Source: Halotia branconii CENA392
GTDB lineage: Bacteria; Cyanobacteriota; Cyanobacteriia; Cyanobacteriales; Nostocaceae
Assembly: GCF_029953635.1 (NCBI RefSeq)
Contig: NZ_CP124543.1
Span: 3,947,455-4,011,454 of the forward strand
Direction of reading: 5' to 3'
DNA length: 64,000 nt
Under the pieces are notes generated by a model, which did not search any database, was not told the origin of the DNA, and saw nothing but the letters and a program-made list of their open reading frames with translations. Shown here piece after piece: positions 17,001 through 26,133 of this stretch (the first letter of the stretch is position 1; every line of letters begins with the position of its first letter). Both the position numbers and the translations under genes were made by a program.

Positions 17001-17417
17001 ATGTCTACTAAAAGAGCAGGATTGGAAACTGTGACTACTTCATTTGTGCCTAACTTTGGATCAACAGTAAAACTCAAACCTAGTTACAATATCCCTGTAG
17101 TATTGGTGATTGCAGCCATTCCCTTAGTCTTGGTGCAAGCTTGGTTAGGAGTAGCGATCGCTTTGTTTGGCTTGTTTCTTTTGTTTCAAACTGTAACATT
17201 GTCCTTGCATTTTACCGCCACCGACTTAGATATTTATAGAGGCGAAAAATTACTCCGGCGCTTTCCCTACCAAGAATGGCAAAACTGGCGGATCTTCTGG
17301 AATCCAGTTCCTATACTGTTTTATTTTAAAGAAGTTAAAAGTATTCACTTTTTACCGATTTTGTTTGACCCCAACGCCCTGAAAACTTGCTTAGAAGAAC
17401 GTTGCCCACGAATTTAG
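17001..17417 (+). CDS. DUF3119 family membrane protein
   Basis: 138 residues. After a polar N-terminus there are two closely spaced hydrophobic helices (about residues 30-65: IPVVLVIAAIPLVLVQAWLGVAIALFGLFLLF), then a conserved soluble tail (LHFTATDLDIYRGEKLLRRFPYQEWQNWRIFWNPVPILFYFKE) resembling a PH-like domain. DUF3119 is a cyanobacterial and plastid family without a proven function. The downstream DUF3086 gene follows in the same direction after about 110 bp, which fits co-transcription. Confidence 0.88.
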   Translation: MSTKRAGLETVTTSFVPNFGSTVKLKPSYNIPVVLVIAAIPLVLVQAWLGVAIALFGLFLLFQTVTLSLHFTATDLDIYRGEKLLRRFPYQEWQNWRIFWNPVPILFYFKEVKSIHFLPILFDPNALKTCLEERCPRI

Positions 17418-17460
17418 CTAGGGGCTAGGGGCTAGGGACTAGGGGCTAGGGTGGTGTATT
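17418..17460. repeat. CTAGGGG heptamer repeat with conserved flank
   Basis: Five near-perfect CTAGGGG units (one CTAGGGA) start immediately after the DUF3119 stop codon and are followed by TGGTGTATTCTATCC. The same order, heptamers then GTGGTGTATT, is seen at 13123-13170, so the two are copies of one dispersed repeat unit. Confidence 0.85.
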
Positions 17461-17529
17461 CTATCCGTAAGAAAAACGCTATATTTCTGAAAGCTATTTA
17501 TTCGCATTATAGGAATTGCACTATAGTTT

Positions 17530-18795
17530 ATGAACTCAGAGGAATCCCGAACCCCAGAACCGATTGATGAATGGTTAGAGCAAATACAAGAACAAAACCT
17601 TAATGTTGAAAATTCAGATGTGGAAACAGCAGGGTTAACTTCTGAAGTTAACGCCCAAGCAGATGATGCCAACCAACCTCTGTCCGTATCTAATCAGAAA
17701 ATGGCAGATTCTGAAGTTGAGCTGACACAAGAATCAGATGCCGAATTAGTAGCAAATACCACACAAGAGTCAGAAACAGTAGAATTAACGCCATCAGATA
17801 ATTCACCATATACACAAGCAGAGCAACGAATTGTCCAGTTGCAAAGCACTGAAGCAGCTTTAAAAACAGAAATAGCTAACTTACAAACGTCCTACAAAAC
17901 CCTCCAGGCACAACTGAGTGAAACTCAAACTACGATGGGGCGATTTATACAAGAGTCGCTGGTGCAACTAGAACAACGTAAACAAGCACTGCAAATTTCT
18001 GTAGAACAGCTAGAACGCCGTCAAGAACGCATCCGTAATGAGATGCGAACCACTTTTGCAGGAACATCTCAAGATTTAGCGATTCGGGTACAGGGTTTTA
18101 AAGACTATCTTACCGGTAGCTTACAAGATTTAGCCGTCGCTGCCGAGCAATTGCAACTTGTACCCTCTGTAGTAGAACGACAAAAGCCAGATGTCCCAGA
18201 AACTAGAGCAACCAAAGCTGAACCTGAACTAGTAACACCGCAATTTGCCCAACAACAGTTTCAAGAAACAACAAAGAAAATTCGCCGCTTACTTGACCAA
18301 TACCGCAGCAAACCAGATTATTATGGCCCTCCTTGGCAATTGCGTCGTACCTTTGAACCAGTTCATGCTGAACGAGTTGCTAACTGGTTTTTTAGCCAAG
18401 GAGGACGAGGTGCTTTGCGGACAATGGGTAGCCGCTTACAAAATATTCTCATTACCTCAGCAGTGATTTCGATTTTACACAAGCTGTATGGCGATCGCGT
18501 CCGTACTTTGGTTTTAGCTAATACGCCAGAACGACTCGGTGAATGGCGGCGCGGCTTGCAAGACTGTCTAGGAATAGGTCGCCCAGATTTCGGACCTGAT
18601 CGAGGTGTAGTATTGTTTGAAACACCAGAAGCTTTATCCCAAAAAGCAGACCGCTTAGTAAAAGCAAATCAGCTACCCTTGATTATTATTGATGATTCTG
18701 AAGAGCAAATCAGTCTGGCAATGCTGCAATTTCCTTTGTGGTTGGCATTTGCCCCTGACCCCAAAACAGTGAGAAATTATGATAATGACTTTTAA
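17530..18795 (+). CDS. DUF3086 family protein
   Basis: 421 residues. Residues 1-95 are acidic and likely disordered. Residues about 95-200 are heptad-rich and Gln-rich (AEQRIVQLQSTEAALKTEIANLQTSYKTLQAQL), predicted coiled coil. The C-terminal 200 residues are the DUF3086 domain (WQLRRTFEPVHAERVANWFFSQGGRGALRTMGSRLQNILITSAVISILHKLYG). There are no membrane segments. The family is cyanobacterial and uncharacterised; the neighbouring DUF3119 and PlsY genes hint at a membrane or lipid context, which is inference only. Confidence 0.85.
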   Translation: MNSEESRTPEPIDEWLEQIQEQNLNVENSDVETAGLTSEVNAQADDANQPLSVSNQKMADSEVELTQESDAELVANTTQESETVELTPSDNSPYTQAEQRIVQLQSTEAALKTEIANLQTSYKTLQAQLSETQTTMGRFIQESLVQLEQRKQALQISVEQLERRQERIRNEMRTTFAGTSQDLAIRVQGFKDYLTGSLQDLAVAAEQLQLVPSVVERQKPDVPETRATKAEPELVTPQFAQQQFQETTKKIRRLLDQYRSKPDYYGPPWQLRRTFEPVHAERVANWFFSQGGRGALRTMGSRLQNILITSAVISILHKLYGDRVRTLVLANTPERLGEWRRGLQDCLGIGRPDFGPDRGVVLFETPEALSQKADRLVKANQLPLIIIDDSEEQISLAMLQFPLWLAFAPDPKTVRNYDNDF

Positions 18796-18900
18796 TTAGT
18801 CAGTGGTATTGGTCAGTAGTCAGTGGAAATAAGCAACTGACTACTGACAACACTTCGACATGGTTCGACTGCGCTCACCAGCCGCTCAGTGCATCGCTGA

Positions 18901-18953
18901 CAACTGACAACTAACAACTAACAACTGACAACCGACAACTAACAACCGACAAC
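18901..18953. repeat. Seven CAACTGA/CAACTAA/CAACCGA heptamers before plsY
   Basis: Seven heptamers in tandem (CAACTGA, CAACTAA, CAACTAA, CAACTGA, CAACCGA, CAACTAA, CAACCGA) plus CAAC run to four bases before the plsY ATG at 18958. As at 13187-13228, the leader and presumed ribosome site consist of repeat DNA. Confidence 0.95.
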
Positions 18954-18957
18954 TTTT

Positions 18958-19638
18958 ATGACTATTTGGTTAACTTTATGTGGGGCAATTGTAGTCGTAG
19001 CTTACCTGCTGGGTTCCTTTCCCACTGGCTACATTGCTGTGAAAAAGTTAAAAGGTATTGATATTCGGGAAGTTGGTTCAGGTTCAACCGGAGCAACTAA
19101 CGTATTAAGGACTTTAGGCAAAGGGCCGGGAGCATTTGTATTAGTACTGGATTGTTTGAAGGGAGTCTTAGCTATCAATCTGGTTTACTGGTTGTTTGAG
19201 TTTGCTAACAGTGAAAATTTGATCCCTGCAACGGTAGATATAAATTTGTGGCTCTCTTGGATGGTAATTTTGATTGGGTCAGCCGCTATTCTAGGACACA
19301 GTAAATCAATTTTTTTGGGCTTTAGTGGTGGGAAATCTGTAGCTACTAGTTTGGGGATTTTATTAGCAATGAGTTGGCAAGTAGGTTTGGCCACAGCAGG
19401 TATTTTTGCTTTTGTCTTTGCTGTATCGCGGATTGTTTCTTTGAGTTCAATTGCAGGTGCGATCGCTGTTTCTGCTTTTATGCTAATTTTTCATCAACCA
19501 TTACCTTATATATTGTTTGCGATCGTTGGTGGAATTTATGTAATATTGCGCCATCGTAGCAATATTGAGCGACTACTTGCAGGAACTGAGCCAAAAATTG
19601 GACAGCAAGTCGTAACGAAACCAGAACAAACTGCATAA
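18958..19638 (+). CDS. plsY: Glycerol-3-phosphate acyltransferase PlsY
   Basis: 226 residues, normal for PlsY, with about five transmembrane helices. It contains the three motifs: GSFPTGYIAVKKLKGIDIREVGSGSTGATNVLR (motif 1), GHSKSIFLGFSGGKSVATSLG (motif 2) and VGGIYVILRHRSNIERLLAGTE (motif 3). PlsY transfers the acyl group of acyl-phosphate to sn-glycerol-3-phosphate, the first step of phospholipid synthesis in the inner membrane. The stop codon is immediately followed by the DUF4189 remnant. The 5' leader is made of heptamer repeats. Confidence 0.96.
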   Translation: MTIWLTLCGAIVVVAYLLGSFPTGYIAVKKLKGIDIREVGSGSTGATNVLRTLGKGPGAFVLVLDCLKGVLAINLVYWLFEFANSENLIPATVDINLWLSWMVILIGSAAILGHSKSIFLGFSGGKSVATSLGILLAMSWQVGLATAGIFAFVFAVSRIVSLSSIAGAIAVSAFMLIFHQPLPYILFAIVGGIYVILRHRSNIERLLAGTEPKIGQQVVTKPEQTA

Positions 19639-19639
19639 A

Positions 19640-19873
19640 TTGCGAAATGCCAGCAATGTTTGGGGAGCTTTGGCAGTTGGTTCTAATGATGCTTGTGTTA
19701 CTGGCTGGGGATATAATACCAATCATTCAGGAAAAGGTAAGTCTATTGCAGCACGCTATGCTGTGCAAACTTGTAAAAATTATGGTGGTGTAAATTGTCG
19801 AGTAATTTTCACTAGAGAAGCTAGATATCGTGTTATTGATCATGGGTTAGTATTAGTTCCAGCTAAGCAGTAA
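19640..19873 (+). pseudogene. DUF4189 protein fragment, 5' end missing
   Basis: The frame encodes a DUF4189-like core (WGALAVGSNDACVTGWGYNTN, then an alanine-rich helix with SIAARYAVQTCKNYGGVNCRVIF). Complete members I know start with a signal peptide; this one begins only at the domain, on a TTG one base after the plsY stop, with no ribosome site. Either a deletion fused plsY to a decapitated gene, or the fragment is translated by coupling. I regard it as a remnant. The cysteines of the domain are still present. Confidence 0.55.
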
Positions 19874-20813
19874 CTAGTTTGAGGGCGATATTCAGATTAT
19901 TGACTAAAACTGCGCTGTTGCTGTTGGCATTTTGTTGTTCCTTTAAGCTTGCTCTTTATCTCTCCTCATCTGTAGGCTCTGCTACGTTTTCCCGTAACTG
20001 ATGAATGTAGAATTTATTCAGCGATAGTTTAATGGAGTTTAGACAACAACAGCAAGGTCTTGGAAGCAGATATCGATAAGTATAAACTACCAACTCTGCT
20101 TACAAGTTGACCATAAATTTAAGGAAACTGAAATGTCAGGAATGCTCTATTTTACATATATATTTTAGCCCTTGAACTACGTGGCAGTTGAGCGCAGCGC
20201 CGCACTGACTTGTGCTGAGTTTAGCCTGAGCGTAGCCGAAAGGCGCAGTCGTAAAGCCTACGGCATAGCTACGCTTATCGCGCAGCGTCTTTGACAGGAG
20301 AAGGGCGTAGTCGAAGTGTCGAAACTCAGGGCTTTAATTAGTCGTTGACTAAATGAAGGAATACGCAATTTTTCAGCAAGATTATGTTCAAAGCTCATCA
20401 ATTTAGACTTCTATCAGAGCTATATCTAGGTAATTGATAGTAATAACTTTGCCTTGGTAGTCAAGAGTATAGCAGTATATGCCGTACTCAATTTTATAGG
20501 TAAAGTATTTATGAAATTGTTGATGTAGTCTCTTTCAAACTCCACAAAAGTAATTTAAGTTGCAGCAAATATCGGCAAGTTTTTACTTACTGATATCTGT
20601 CTACAAAAACATACTTGCTTAATTTGTGCCAGGTTGCCATCAAAAATAGTATCTGGGTGAAGCAAACTCTTGAATTTTAAGCAATATTCGGCTTTGGGCT
20701 GCTGTTGTTTTTTGAAGCTGGCTGTTTGCTAAAAACCCTTATTGACAAATTTAACTAAGCCTACGTAGCTTTTTACTTCCATCAGCACAATTTAGATAAA
20801 CAGGCAACTTACT
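19874..20813. other. Gene-free region upstream of the dev operon
   Basis: About 940 bp without a credible gene. The main feature is a GC-rich repeat island around 20180-20335, ending CGTAGTCGAAGTGTCGAAACTCAGG, built from the same CTGAG/CGAAGT palindromic repeats found at 30090 and 35600. The 20340-20813 part is AT-rich and would hold the devB promoter; no NtcA site (GTA-N8-TAC) of the canonical spacing was recognised, although GTATATGCCGTAC (20477-20489) has N7 spacing. Confidence 0.5.
20180..20335. repeat. Nested palindromic repeat island
   Basis: Contains CACTGACTTGTGCTGAG, GCGTAGCCGAAAGGCG and GCGTAGTCGAAGTGTCGAAA in alternating orientations, so long imperfect hairpins can form. Its modules recur at about 4530-4590, 11470-11520, 16910-16960, 30080-30175 and inside menD. 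Confidence 0.6.
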
Positions 20814-22256
20814 ATGTCAAGGGTGACTGAGACAAGATCAATAGAGCAGCCACTTGATCCAGAACAACCTAAGGTTTGGTGGGGTATTGCTGTAGCTCTG
20901 CCAATAGCGATCGCAGCTGGACTTCTCACCACAGCTAAAGTTGAACAGCTCAGAAAGCTAAGCCCATCTGTGCCTGTAAAACCAGCTGCTAACAGCATTA
21001 GTGCTGTAGGGCGTTTGGAACCACGAGGGGAAGTGATTCAACTTTCTGCCCCAACCGCAGGCGCACAAGCTGCATCACGAGTTCAGCAAATCTTTGTCAA
21101 AGAAGGAGAACGGGTAAAAAAAGGTCAAGTAATTGCGATTTTAGACAATCATGATACTCAAATAGCAGCTTTAGAAGAAGCAAAAGCCAAACTACTAGAA
21201 TCTCGTGCTAATTTAGCCCAGCTAAGAGTGGGATCACCAAGGGATATTCAAGCTCAAACAGCAATTATTGCTCGTTTACAAGCTCAGTTGCGTGGAGAAA
21301 AAGAAGCCCAGCAAGCCACAATCACTAGAGTTGCTGCCCAATTGAGTGGGGAAAAACTTACTCAACAGGCAACAATAAATCGTCTAGAAGCAGAACTTCG
21401 GGGGCAAAAAGATAGTTTAAGAGCAACGATCGCGCGGGTACAAGCTCAACAGCGTAATGCTCAAGTCGATGCTGGACGCTATGACTACTTATACCGAGAA
21501 GGTGCTATTTCCCAGCAAGAACGGGACAATAGACGTTTGAGTGCAGTAACTACTAGTCAACAAGTTATTGAAAGCCAAGCCACCTTAAGGCAGACACTAG
21601 CAACTTTAAGGCAACAACTGGCTGAGGCTAGAGCTAATCAAGTTACAAATTTAGCAACTTTGCAACAGCAACTGATCGAAGCTAAAGTTAACCGCGACAA
21701 AACTGTAGCAACTTTGCAAAAGCAAATTGATGAAGAAAAAGCCAGATTGAACAGACTTATAGATGTTCGTCCTACTGATATGCAAATAGCCCAAGCTCAA
21801 GTTAGTAATGCGATCGCTAGTGTCAGACAAGCGGAAGCACAACTAAAATTAAGCTATGTCCAAGCCCCAACTGCTGGCGAAATTTTAGCAGTTCATACCA
21901 AGTCAGGAGAAGCCATCAGTCCCAATGGTATTGCTGAGATTGGACAAACCGAGCAAATGATGGTGATTGCTGAAGTTCCTGAAGACAGTATTGGTAGAGT
22001 GCGTTTAGGTCAAAATGCCACGATTACCAGTGATAATGGGGCTTTTAGTGAAGAATTAAAGGGAACTGTAACTGAAATTGGCAGAAAAATTGGTAAAAAA
22101 GATGTGCTGAATACAGATCCAGCAGCAGACGTGGATGCCAGAGTCGTAGAAGTCAAAATTGCTTTATCTCCAGAAGATAGCTTCAAAGTTTCAGGTTTAA
22201 CTTACGGCAAAGTTCTTGTTGAGATTAATAACTATAGCAACAATCAAGTACCTTAA
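20814..22256 (+). CDS. devB: DevB-type membrane-fusion (adaptor) protein of an ABC exporter
   Basis: 480 residues. A single N-terminal membrane helix (about 25-45, VWWGIAVALPIAIAAGLLTTAKVE), then an HlyD/DevB-type barrel and lipoyl half (FVKEGERVKKGQVIAILDNHDTQIAALEE) and a very long coiled-coil hairpin (about 105-320) rich in AQLRGEKEAQQATITR units, closing with YVQAPTAGEILAVHTKSGEAIS. This adaptor links the inner-membrane ABC pump to a TolC-like outer-membrane channel. In Anabaena the DevBCA pump exports heterocyst glycolipids. It is first in a dev operon. Confidence 0.9.
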   Translation: MSRVTETRSIEQPLDPEQPKVWWGIAVALPIAIAAGLLTTAKVEQLRKLSPSVPVKPAANSISAVGRLEPRGEVIQLSAPTAGAQAASRVQQIFVKEGERVKKGQVIAILDNHDTQIAALEEAKAKLLESRANLAQLRVGSPRDIQAQTAIIARLQAQLRGEKEAQQATITRVAAQLSGEKLTQQATINRLEAELRGQKDSLRATIARVQAQQRNAQVDAGRYDYLYREGAISQQERDNRRLSAVTTSQQVIESQATLRQTLATLRQQLAEARANQVTNLATLQQQLIEAKVNRDKTVATLQKQIDEEKARLNRLIDVRPTDMQIAQAQVSNAIASVRQAEAQLKLSYVQAPTAGEILAVHTKSGEAISPNGIAEIGQTEQMMVIAEVPEDSIGRVRLGQNATITSDNGAFSEELKGTVTEIGRKIGKKDVLNTDPAADVDARVVEVKIALSPEDSFKVSGLTYGKVLVEINNYSNNQVP

Positions 22257-22275
22257 GACATCGAAAAGGTAACTA

Positions 22276-22296
22276 CTTCAGAAAAAAAAGCTGAAG
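22276..22296 (+). promoter_or_regulatory. Small hairpin between devB and devC
   Basis: CTTCAG (22276-22281), a 9-nt A-rich loop and CTGAAG (22291-22296) follow the devB stop by 20 bp within a 203-bp gap. It could be a partial terminator or RNA processing site tuning DevB against DevCA; this is inference. Confidence 0.3.
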
Positions 22297-22459
22297 GTTG
22301 TTAGCGTAATGAGACATTACACCAATTCTCCAAAATCTGGCAACACATTCAAACTCCGAAACCCAGATCAGAACTTTTATTAATTACGAATTGGTATTAG
22401 TCTAGACTGAAATTTTATCATTCATCATTCCCACTTCTTACTTTATCAAAGCCTAGAAA

Positions 22460-23614
22460 ATGAATCATAAAATACCTCTGTCTTGGCTACAATTAACGCG
22501 GGAAAAGACTCGTTTAGCCGTAGCTTTGGCAGGAATTGCCTTTGCCGATATTTTGATGTTTATGCAACTTGGTTTTCGGGATGCTCTCTATTATAGTAAT
22601 GTCCGTTTACATAGTAGTTTGATAGCTGACGTTGTTTTAATCAATAGTCAATCTAATGCTGTGTTAGCGATGAAAAGCTTTTCCCAACGGCGATTGTATA
22701 AAGCTTTAGAATTACCAATAGTAAAATCAGTACATCCAATATATTTAGATTATACAAGCTGGAAAAATCCCGTGACTGGTCGTCCTCGGAGTATTTTGAC
22801 ATTTGGAATTAATCCAGAGACGAATGTGTTTGATTTACCTGGAGTTCCGGAAAACTTAGAAAAGCTAAAACTGCCTGATGTAGTTTTATTTGACCGTTCT
22901 TCTCGTAAAGAATATGGTCCCATTGCTGCTGAATTTAATCAAGGAAACATTGTAACAGCAGAAGTAAGAAGAAGAAGAATTAAAGTAGCAGGACTATTTA
23001 CTTTAGGTGCGTCCTTTGGGGCAGATGGTAATTTAATTACTAGTGATGTTAATTTTTTGCGGATATTTAATAACCGTCAGCGGGGATTAATTGATATTGG
23101 TCTCATTAAATTAAATCCGGGAGTAAATGCGACTATTGCTGCTGAACAATTGCGAAATTATTTACCTGAAGATATTAATGTTTTAACTAAGCAAGAATTT
23201 ATTGATTTTGAGCGTAATTATTGGGCTAGTAGTACAGCTATTGGTTTTATTTTCACTCTAGGAACAGTTATGGGTTTTATCGTAGGAACCGTAATTGTTT
23301 ACCAAATTCTTTATACCGAAGTTTCAGATCATTTATCTGAATATGCTACTTTAAAAGCCATAGGTTATACACAAACATATTTATTAACTGTGATTCTTCA
23401 AGAAGCTTTAATGTTAGCTTGTTTAGGATATATACCAGGATGGATATTTACTATGTTGATGTATAACACTGCTAGAAATGCTACACTTTTGCCCGTTTTT
23501 ATGAGCTTTGAACGTGCAATCACAGTGCTAATTTTGACGATAATTATGTGTTTTATTTCTGGAGCGATCGCAGTTCGTAAATTGCGCTCTGCTGATCCAG
23601 CAGATATCTTCTAA
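22460..23614 (+). CDS. devC: DevC-type ABC exporter permease
   Basis: 384 residues. Starts MNHKIPLSWLQLTREKTRLAV, the DevC family beginning, with one N-terminal helix (about 20-40), a large periplasmic domain (about 45-260), and three C-terminal helices (AIGFIFTLGTVMGFIVGTVIVYQILY, LLTVILQEALMLACLGYIPGWIF, AITVLILTIIMCFISGAIAV). This is MacB-type topology. It forms the pump core with DevA and couples to DevB. Confidence 0.93.
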   Translation: MNHKIPLSWLQLTREKTRLAVALAGIAFADILMFMQLGFRDALYYSNVRLHSSLIADVVLINSQSNAVLAMKSFSQRRLYKALELPIVKSVHPIYLDYTSWKNPVTGRPRSILTFGINPETNVFDLPGVPENLEKLKLPDVVLFDRSSRKEYGPIAAEFNQGNIVTAEVRRRRIKVAGLFTLGASFGADGNLITSDVNFLRIFNNRQRGLIDIGLIKLNPGVNATIAAEQLRNYLPEDINVLTKQEFIDFERNYWASSTAIGFIFTLGTVMGFIVGTVIVYQILYTEVSDHLSEYATLKAIGYTQTYLLTVILQEALMLACLGYIPGWIFTMLMYNTARNATLLPVFMSFERAITVLILTIIMCFISGAIAVRKLRSADPADIF

Positions 23615-23651
23615 CTGCTGTAAAAAACTATTGAATTGTAATACCTAACTT

Positions 23652-24383
23652 ATGATGAAAAAAGAACCTGTAATTTCCATTAAAAACCTCAATCATTACT
23701 ATGGTAAAGGCTCACTCAAAAAACAAATTTTGTTTGATATTAACTTAGATATTTATCCTGGTGAGATTGTGATTATGACCGGACCATCAGGGTCAGGTAA
23801 AACAACATTATTGAGTTTGATTGGTGGTTTGCGCTCTGTACAAGAAGGAAGTCTCCAGTTTTCCGGTATAGAATTGTATGGTGCTAGCCAAAATAAATTA
23901 GTCCAAATTCGGCGGAACATTGGCTATATTTTTCAGGCTCACAACTTGCTAGGATTTTTAACTGCTACCCAAAATGTCCAGATGGCAGTGGAATTGAATA
24001 AAACAGTTTCTCAAAGCGAAGCAATTGCTAAATCACAAGCTATGTTGGGGGCTGTTGGTTTACAAGAACGAGCTAGTTATTACCCCGATAATCTTTCTGG
24101 TGGACAAAAACAAAGAATAGCGATCGCTCGTGCCTTAGTAAATAGTCCTCCACTAGTTTTAGCAGACGAACCAACCGCAGCATTAGACAAACAATCAGGA
24201 CGTGATGTGGTAGAGATCATGCAAGGACTAGCCAAAGAGCAAGGAACTTCTATTTTGCTAGTGACACACGATAACCGGATTTTGGATATAGCTGATCGCA
24301 TTGTAGAAATGGAAGATGGTCTTTTAGCTCGTGACTCCCAAGGCACAGTCACCAGTCCCAATCCTGAGAGCCAAAAATCATAA
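23652..24383 (+). CDS. devA: DevA-type ABC exporter ATPase
   Basis: 243 residues. Walker A GPSGSGKTT (44-52), Q-loop, signature LSGGQ (148-152), and Walker B LVLADEPTAALD, with the switch His in LLVTHDNR. It matches the LolD/MacB/DevA family. It follows devC by 37 bp and completes the devBCA order seen for the heterocyst glycolipid exporter, although paralogous dev operons exist, so heterocyst function is not proven from sequence. Confidence 0.94.
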   Translation: MMKKEPVISIKNLNHYYGKGSLKKQILFDINLDIYPGEIVIMTGPSGSGKTTLLSLIGGLRSVQEGSLQFSGIELYGASQNKLVQIRRNIGYIFQAHNLLGFLTATQNVQMAVELNKTVSQSEAIAKSQAMLGAVGLQERASYYPDNLSGGQKQRIAIARALVNSPPLVLADEPTAALDKQSGRDVVEIMQGLAKEQGTSILLVTHDNRILDIADRIVEMEDGLLARDSQGTVTSPNPESQKS

Positions 24384-24437
24384 TAGCTAAAGTCTAAACA
24401 GTTATTATTGAGTGCAGAAACCCAAAAACCCTCTCCT

Positions 24438-24530
24438 CTGCGCCTCTGTCTTGAAAAGTTTCCTACGCCGGGAAACCCGGCTTTCCTGCGGAACGCTTAC
24501 GCGAACGAGGAACTTTTCGCTGCGCCTCTG
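24438..24530. repeat. Nested palindromic insertion flanked by CTGCGCCTCTG direct repeats
   Basis: CTGCGCCTCTG occurs at 24438-24448 and 24520-24530. Between them a hairpin pairs GAAAAGTTTCCT (24453-24464) with AGGAACTTTTC (24509-24519). The uninterrupted form of the host repeat, with two adjacent CTGCGCCTCTG-type units, is at about 38007-38032, so this looks like an insertion with an 11-bp duplication. Confidence 0.7.
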
Positions 24531-24592
24531 CGTGAGATAAATAATCTGTGGTTCATTACCTAAAGCCACCTAAAAGCTAAATTATGCTGTTG

Positions 24593-25033
24593 CTAAAACC
24601 GCAATGCATAATGATAAAACTCCTCGTCTTTTAAATATCCACGCGATTCATATAGCTCTTGTGCTGCCGAGTTTAAAATCTGAGTTGATAACACAACTCG
24701 AACCGCTTTACTTTGTTTTGCATAGTTTTCGGCAGCCTCCATCAATAATCGAGCTACTCCCTTGTTTCGATGCACTTCCTGCACAAACAAATCATTCAAA
24801 ATCCAAACTCTTTTCATCGATACCGAAGAAAAGCTGGGATAAAGCTGTGTAAACCCTACCAAGTCGCCCTGATCATTTGCTACAAATATTACAGAGTCAC
24901 GATTTTGGAGCCGTTCATCTAAAAATTTCTTCGCAGATTCAAGATCAGATGTCTGTTGATAAAAAACGCGATACTGATCAAACAATACTGTTAAGCCTTC
25001 TAAATGTTCATCAGCTGCTAAAATGACTTGCAT
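24593..25033 (-). CDS. GNAT-family N-acetyltransferase
   Basis: 146 residues with the GNAT core: FVANDQGDLVGFTQLYPSFSS (beta2-beta4), VWILNDLFVQEVHRNKGVARLLMEAAENYAK (motif A, with R/K-N-K-G-V-A for the acetyl-CoA pyrophosphate), and VLSTQILNSAAQELYESRGYLKDEEFYHYAL (motif B). The acceptor substrate is unknown. The gene is convergent with the dev operon and single. Confidence 0.9.
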   Translation of the reverse strand: MQVILAADEHLEGLTVLFDQYRVFYQQTSDLESAKKFLDERLQNRDSVIFVANDQGDLVGFTQLYPSFSSVSMKRVWILNDLFVQEVHRNKGVARLLMEAAENYAKQSKAVRVVLSTQILNSAAQELYESRGYLKDEEFYHYALRF

Positions 25034-25248
25034 TCATTTACCCCACACTTGAATGTAGACTACATGCACCATATAGCAGTGAAACGTAGTCATACTAAAT
25101 TATTTACCAATTAATATCTCATTGATGATCTCAAAATAATTTAACCTTAAACACCAAATTAATAGCCTTTCAACAAGCATTAAACGACCGAAATATATTC
25201 GGCATAACTTATAGCTGCACCCTCAAACTATAATTATTTAACTCCAGA

Positions 25249-26043
25249 CTACTTTTGCGGTGTCATAGCATTTGGTTGGCGACTAGTGCGGAAAGTTACA
25301 TTCACGCCCTCATTTGATTGTTCCAGCACCAATAAAGGTGTAGGCTTAGCCTTTTGATCCCAATGCATGTGGGCAATTCGGCCTTGAAGTGTTGGTTGCC
25401 AAGTATCGTGGTCTTCTATGGGGCTAAGATAAGTTTCAATACAGTCGATAATTTGGCTAATAGTAGCAGAAGTTGCTTGTGTCGGTAACTTCATCAAGCG
25501 AATTTGAATGCGAAACAGTACTCGCTTAGCTGAATTTGGTGGTGTACCTGTCTCATACTCGACATCAAAGGTTTCATCAACTTGCCGTCCAGCACTATTA
25601 GCAATTCCTACTGTTCCTTGTTGGGATTGATTGGGACGTAAAGCTTGAGAAATTTTATCTTTAACCCTAATTTTAATTTGATTCAAGATTGCAAAATGAA
25701 ACACTTCCTCAGACATTCGCATTCGCAGATAGTCGAGGTTGAAGTCCCGTGAGTTAACTAAATCAGGATTAGTTTCCATTTTGCGAATTGTTTCCAGCGC
25801 TAGTTTAAACTTTTTCTCTAGTTCTCGCGCCCGGAATTTTTCAAACTTGAGCTTTTTCTCAAATTTATTCATCTGGAACTTGCCATACACAATCAAAGCA
25901 ATCACTGCTAAAGCTAGTCCTCCAGAAGTTGCAACTAAAACTGGTGGCATCTGAGGATCGCTTGCTGGTACTTGCTGGGATGCCTTTCTAGGCTTTGCTC
26001 CTGAGGATTGGGCAAGAAACATCGGATTTAGCATGGCTGGCAA
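25249..26043 (-). CDS. Conserved cyanobacterial membrane-anchored hypothetical protein
   Basis: 264 residues. One transmembrane helix (about 35-55, VLVATSGGLALAVIALIVYG), then a basic coiled coil (about 60-100, KFEKKLKFEKFRARELEKKFKLALETIRKM), then a soluble C-terminal domain with IGPVGIANSAGRQ-like and VEYETGTPPNSAKRVLFRIQIRLMKLP. I do not recognise a function. An ATG at codon 4 and another at codon 8 are alternative starts. Confidence 0.7.
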   Translation of the reverse strand: MPAMLNPMFLAQSSGAKPRKASQQVPASDPQMPPVLVATSGGLALAVIALIVYGKFQMNKFEKKLKFEKFRARELEKKFKLALETIRKMETNPDLVNSRDFNLDYLRMRMSEEVFHFAILNQIKIRVKDKISQALRPNQSQQGTVGIANSAGRQVDETFDVEYETGTPPNSAKRVLFRIQIRLMKLPTQATSATISQIIDCIETYLSPIEDHDTWQPTLQGRIAHMHWDQKAKPTPLLVLEQSNEGVNVTFRTSRQPNAMTPQK

Positions 26044-26133
26044 ACATAGATACTTGACTTATTATTTTTAGGATGCCCAAATTGTGAAGGTCATCTTGCT
26101 GTATTATGTGTATTTTTTACGGCTTTTATTAAA

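Noticed and set aside
16814-17077. Minus-strand gene overlapping the DUF3119 start
   Set aside because: Part of the frame runs through the palindromic repeat and the start region of a real gene; no family resemblance.
20477-20489. NtcA site upstream of devB
   Set aside because: GTATATGCCGTAC has seven bases between half-sites; the canonical spacing is eight, and no -10 element was aligned with it.
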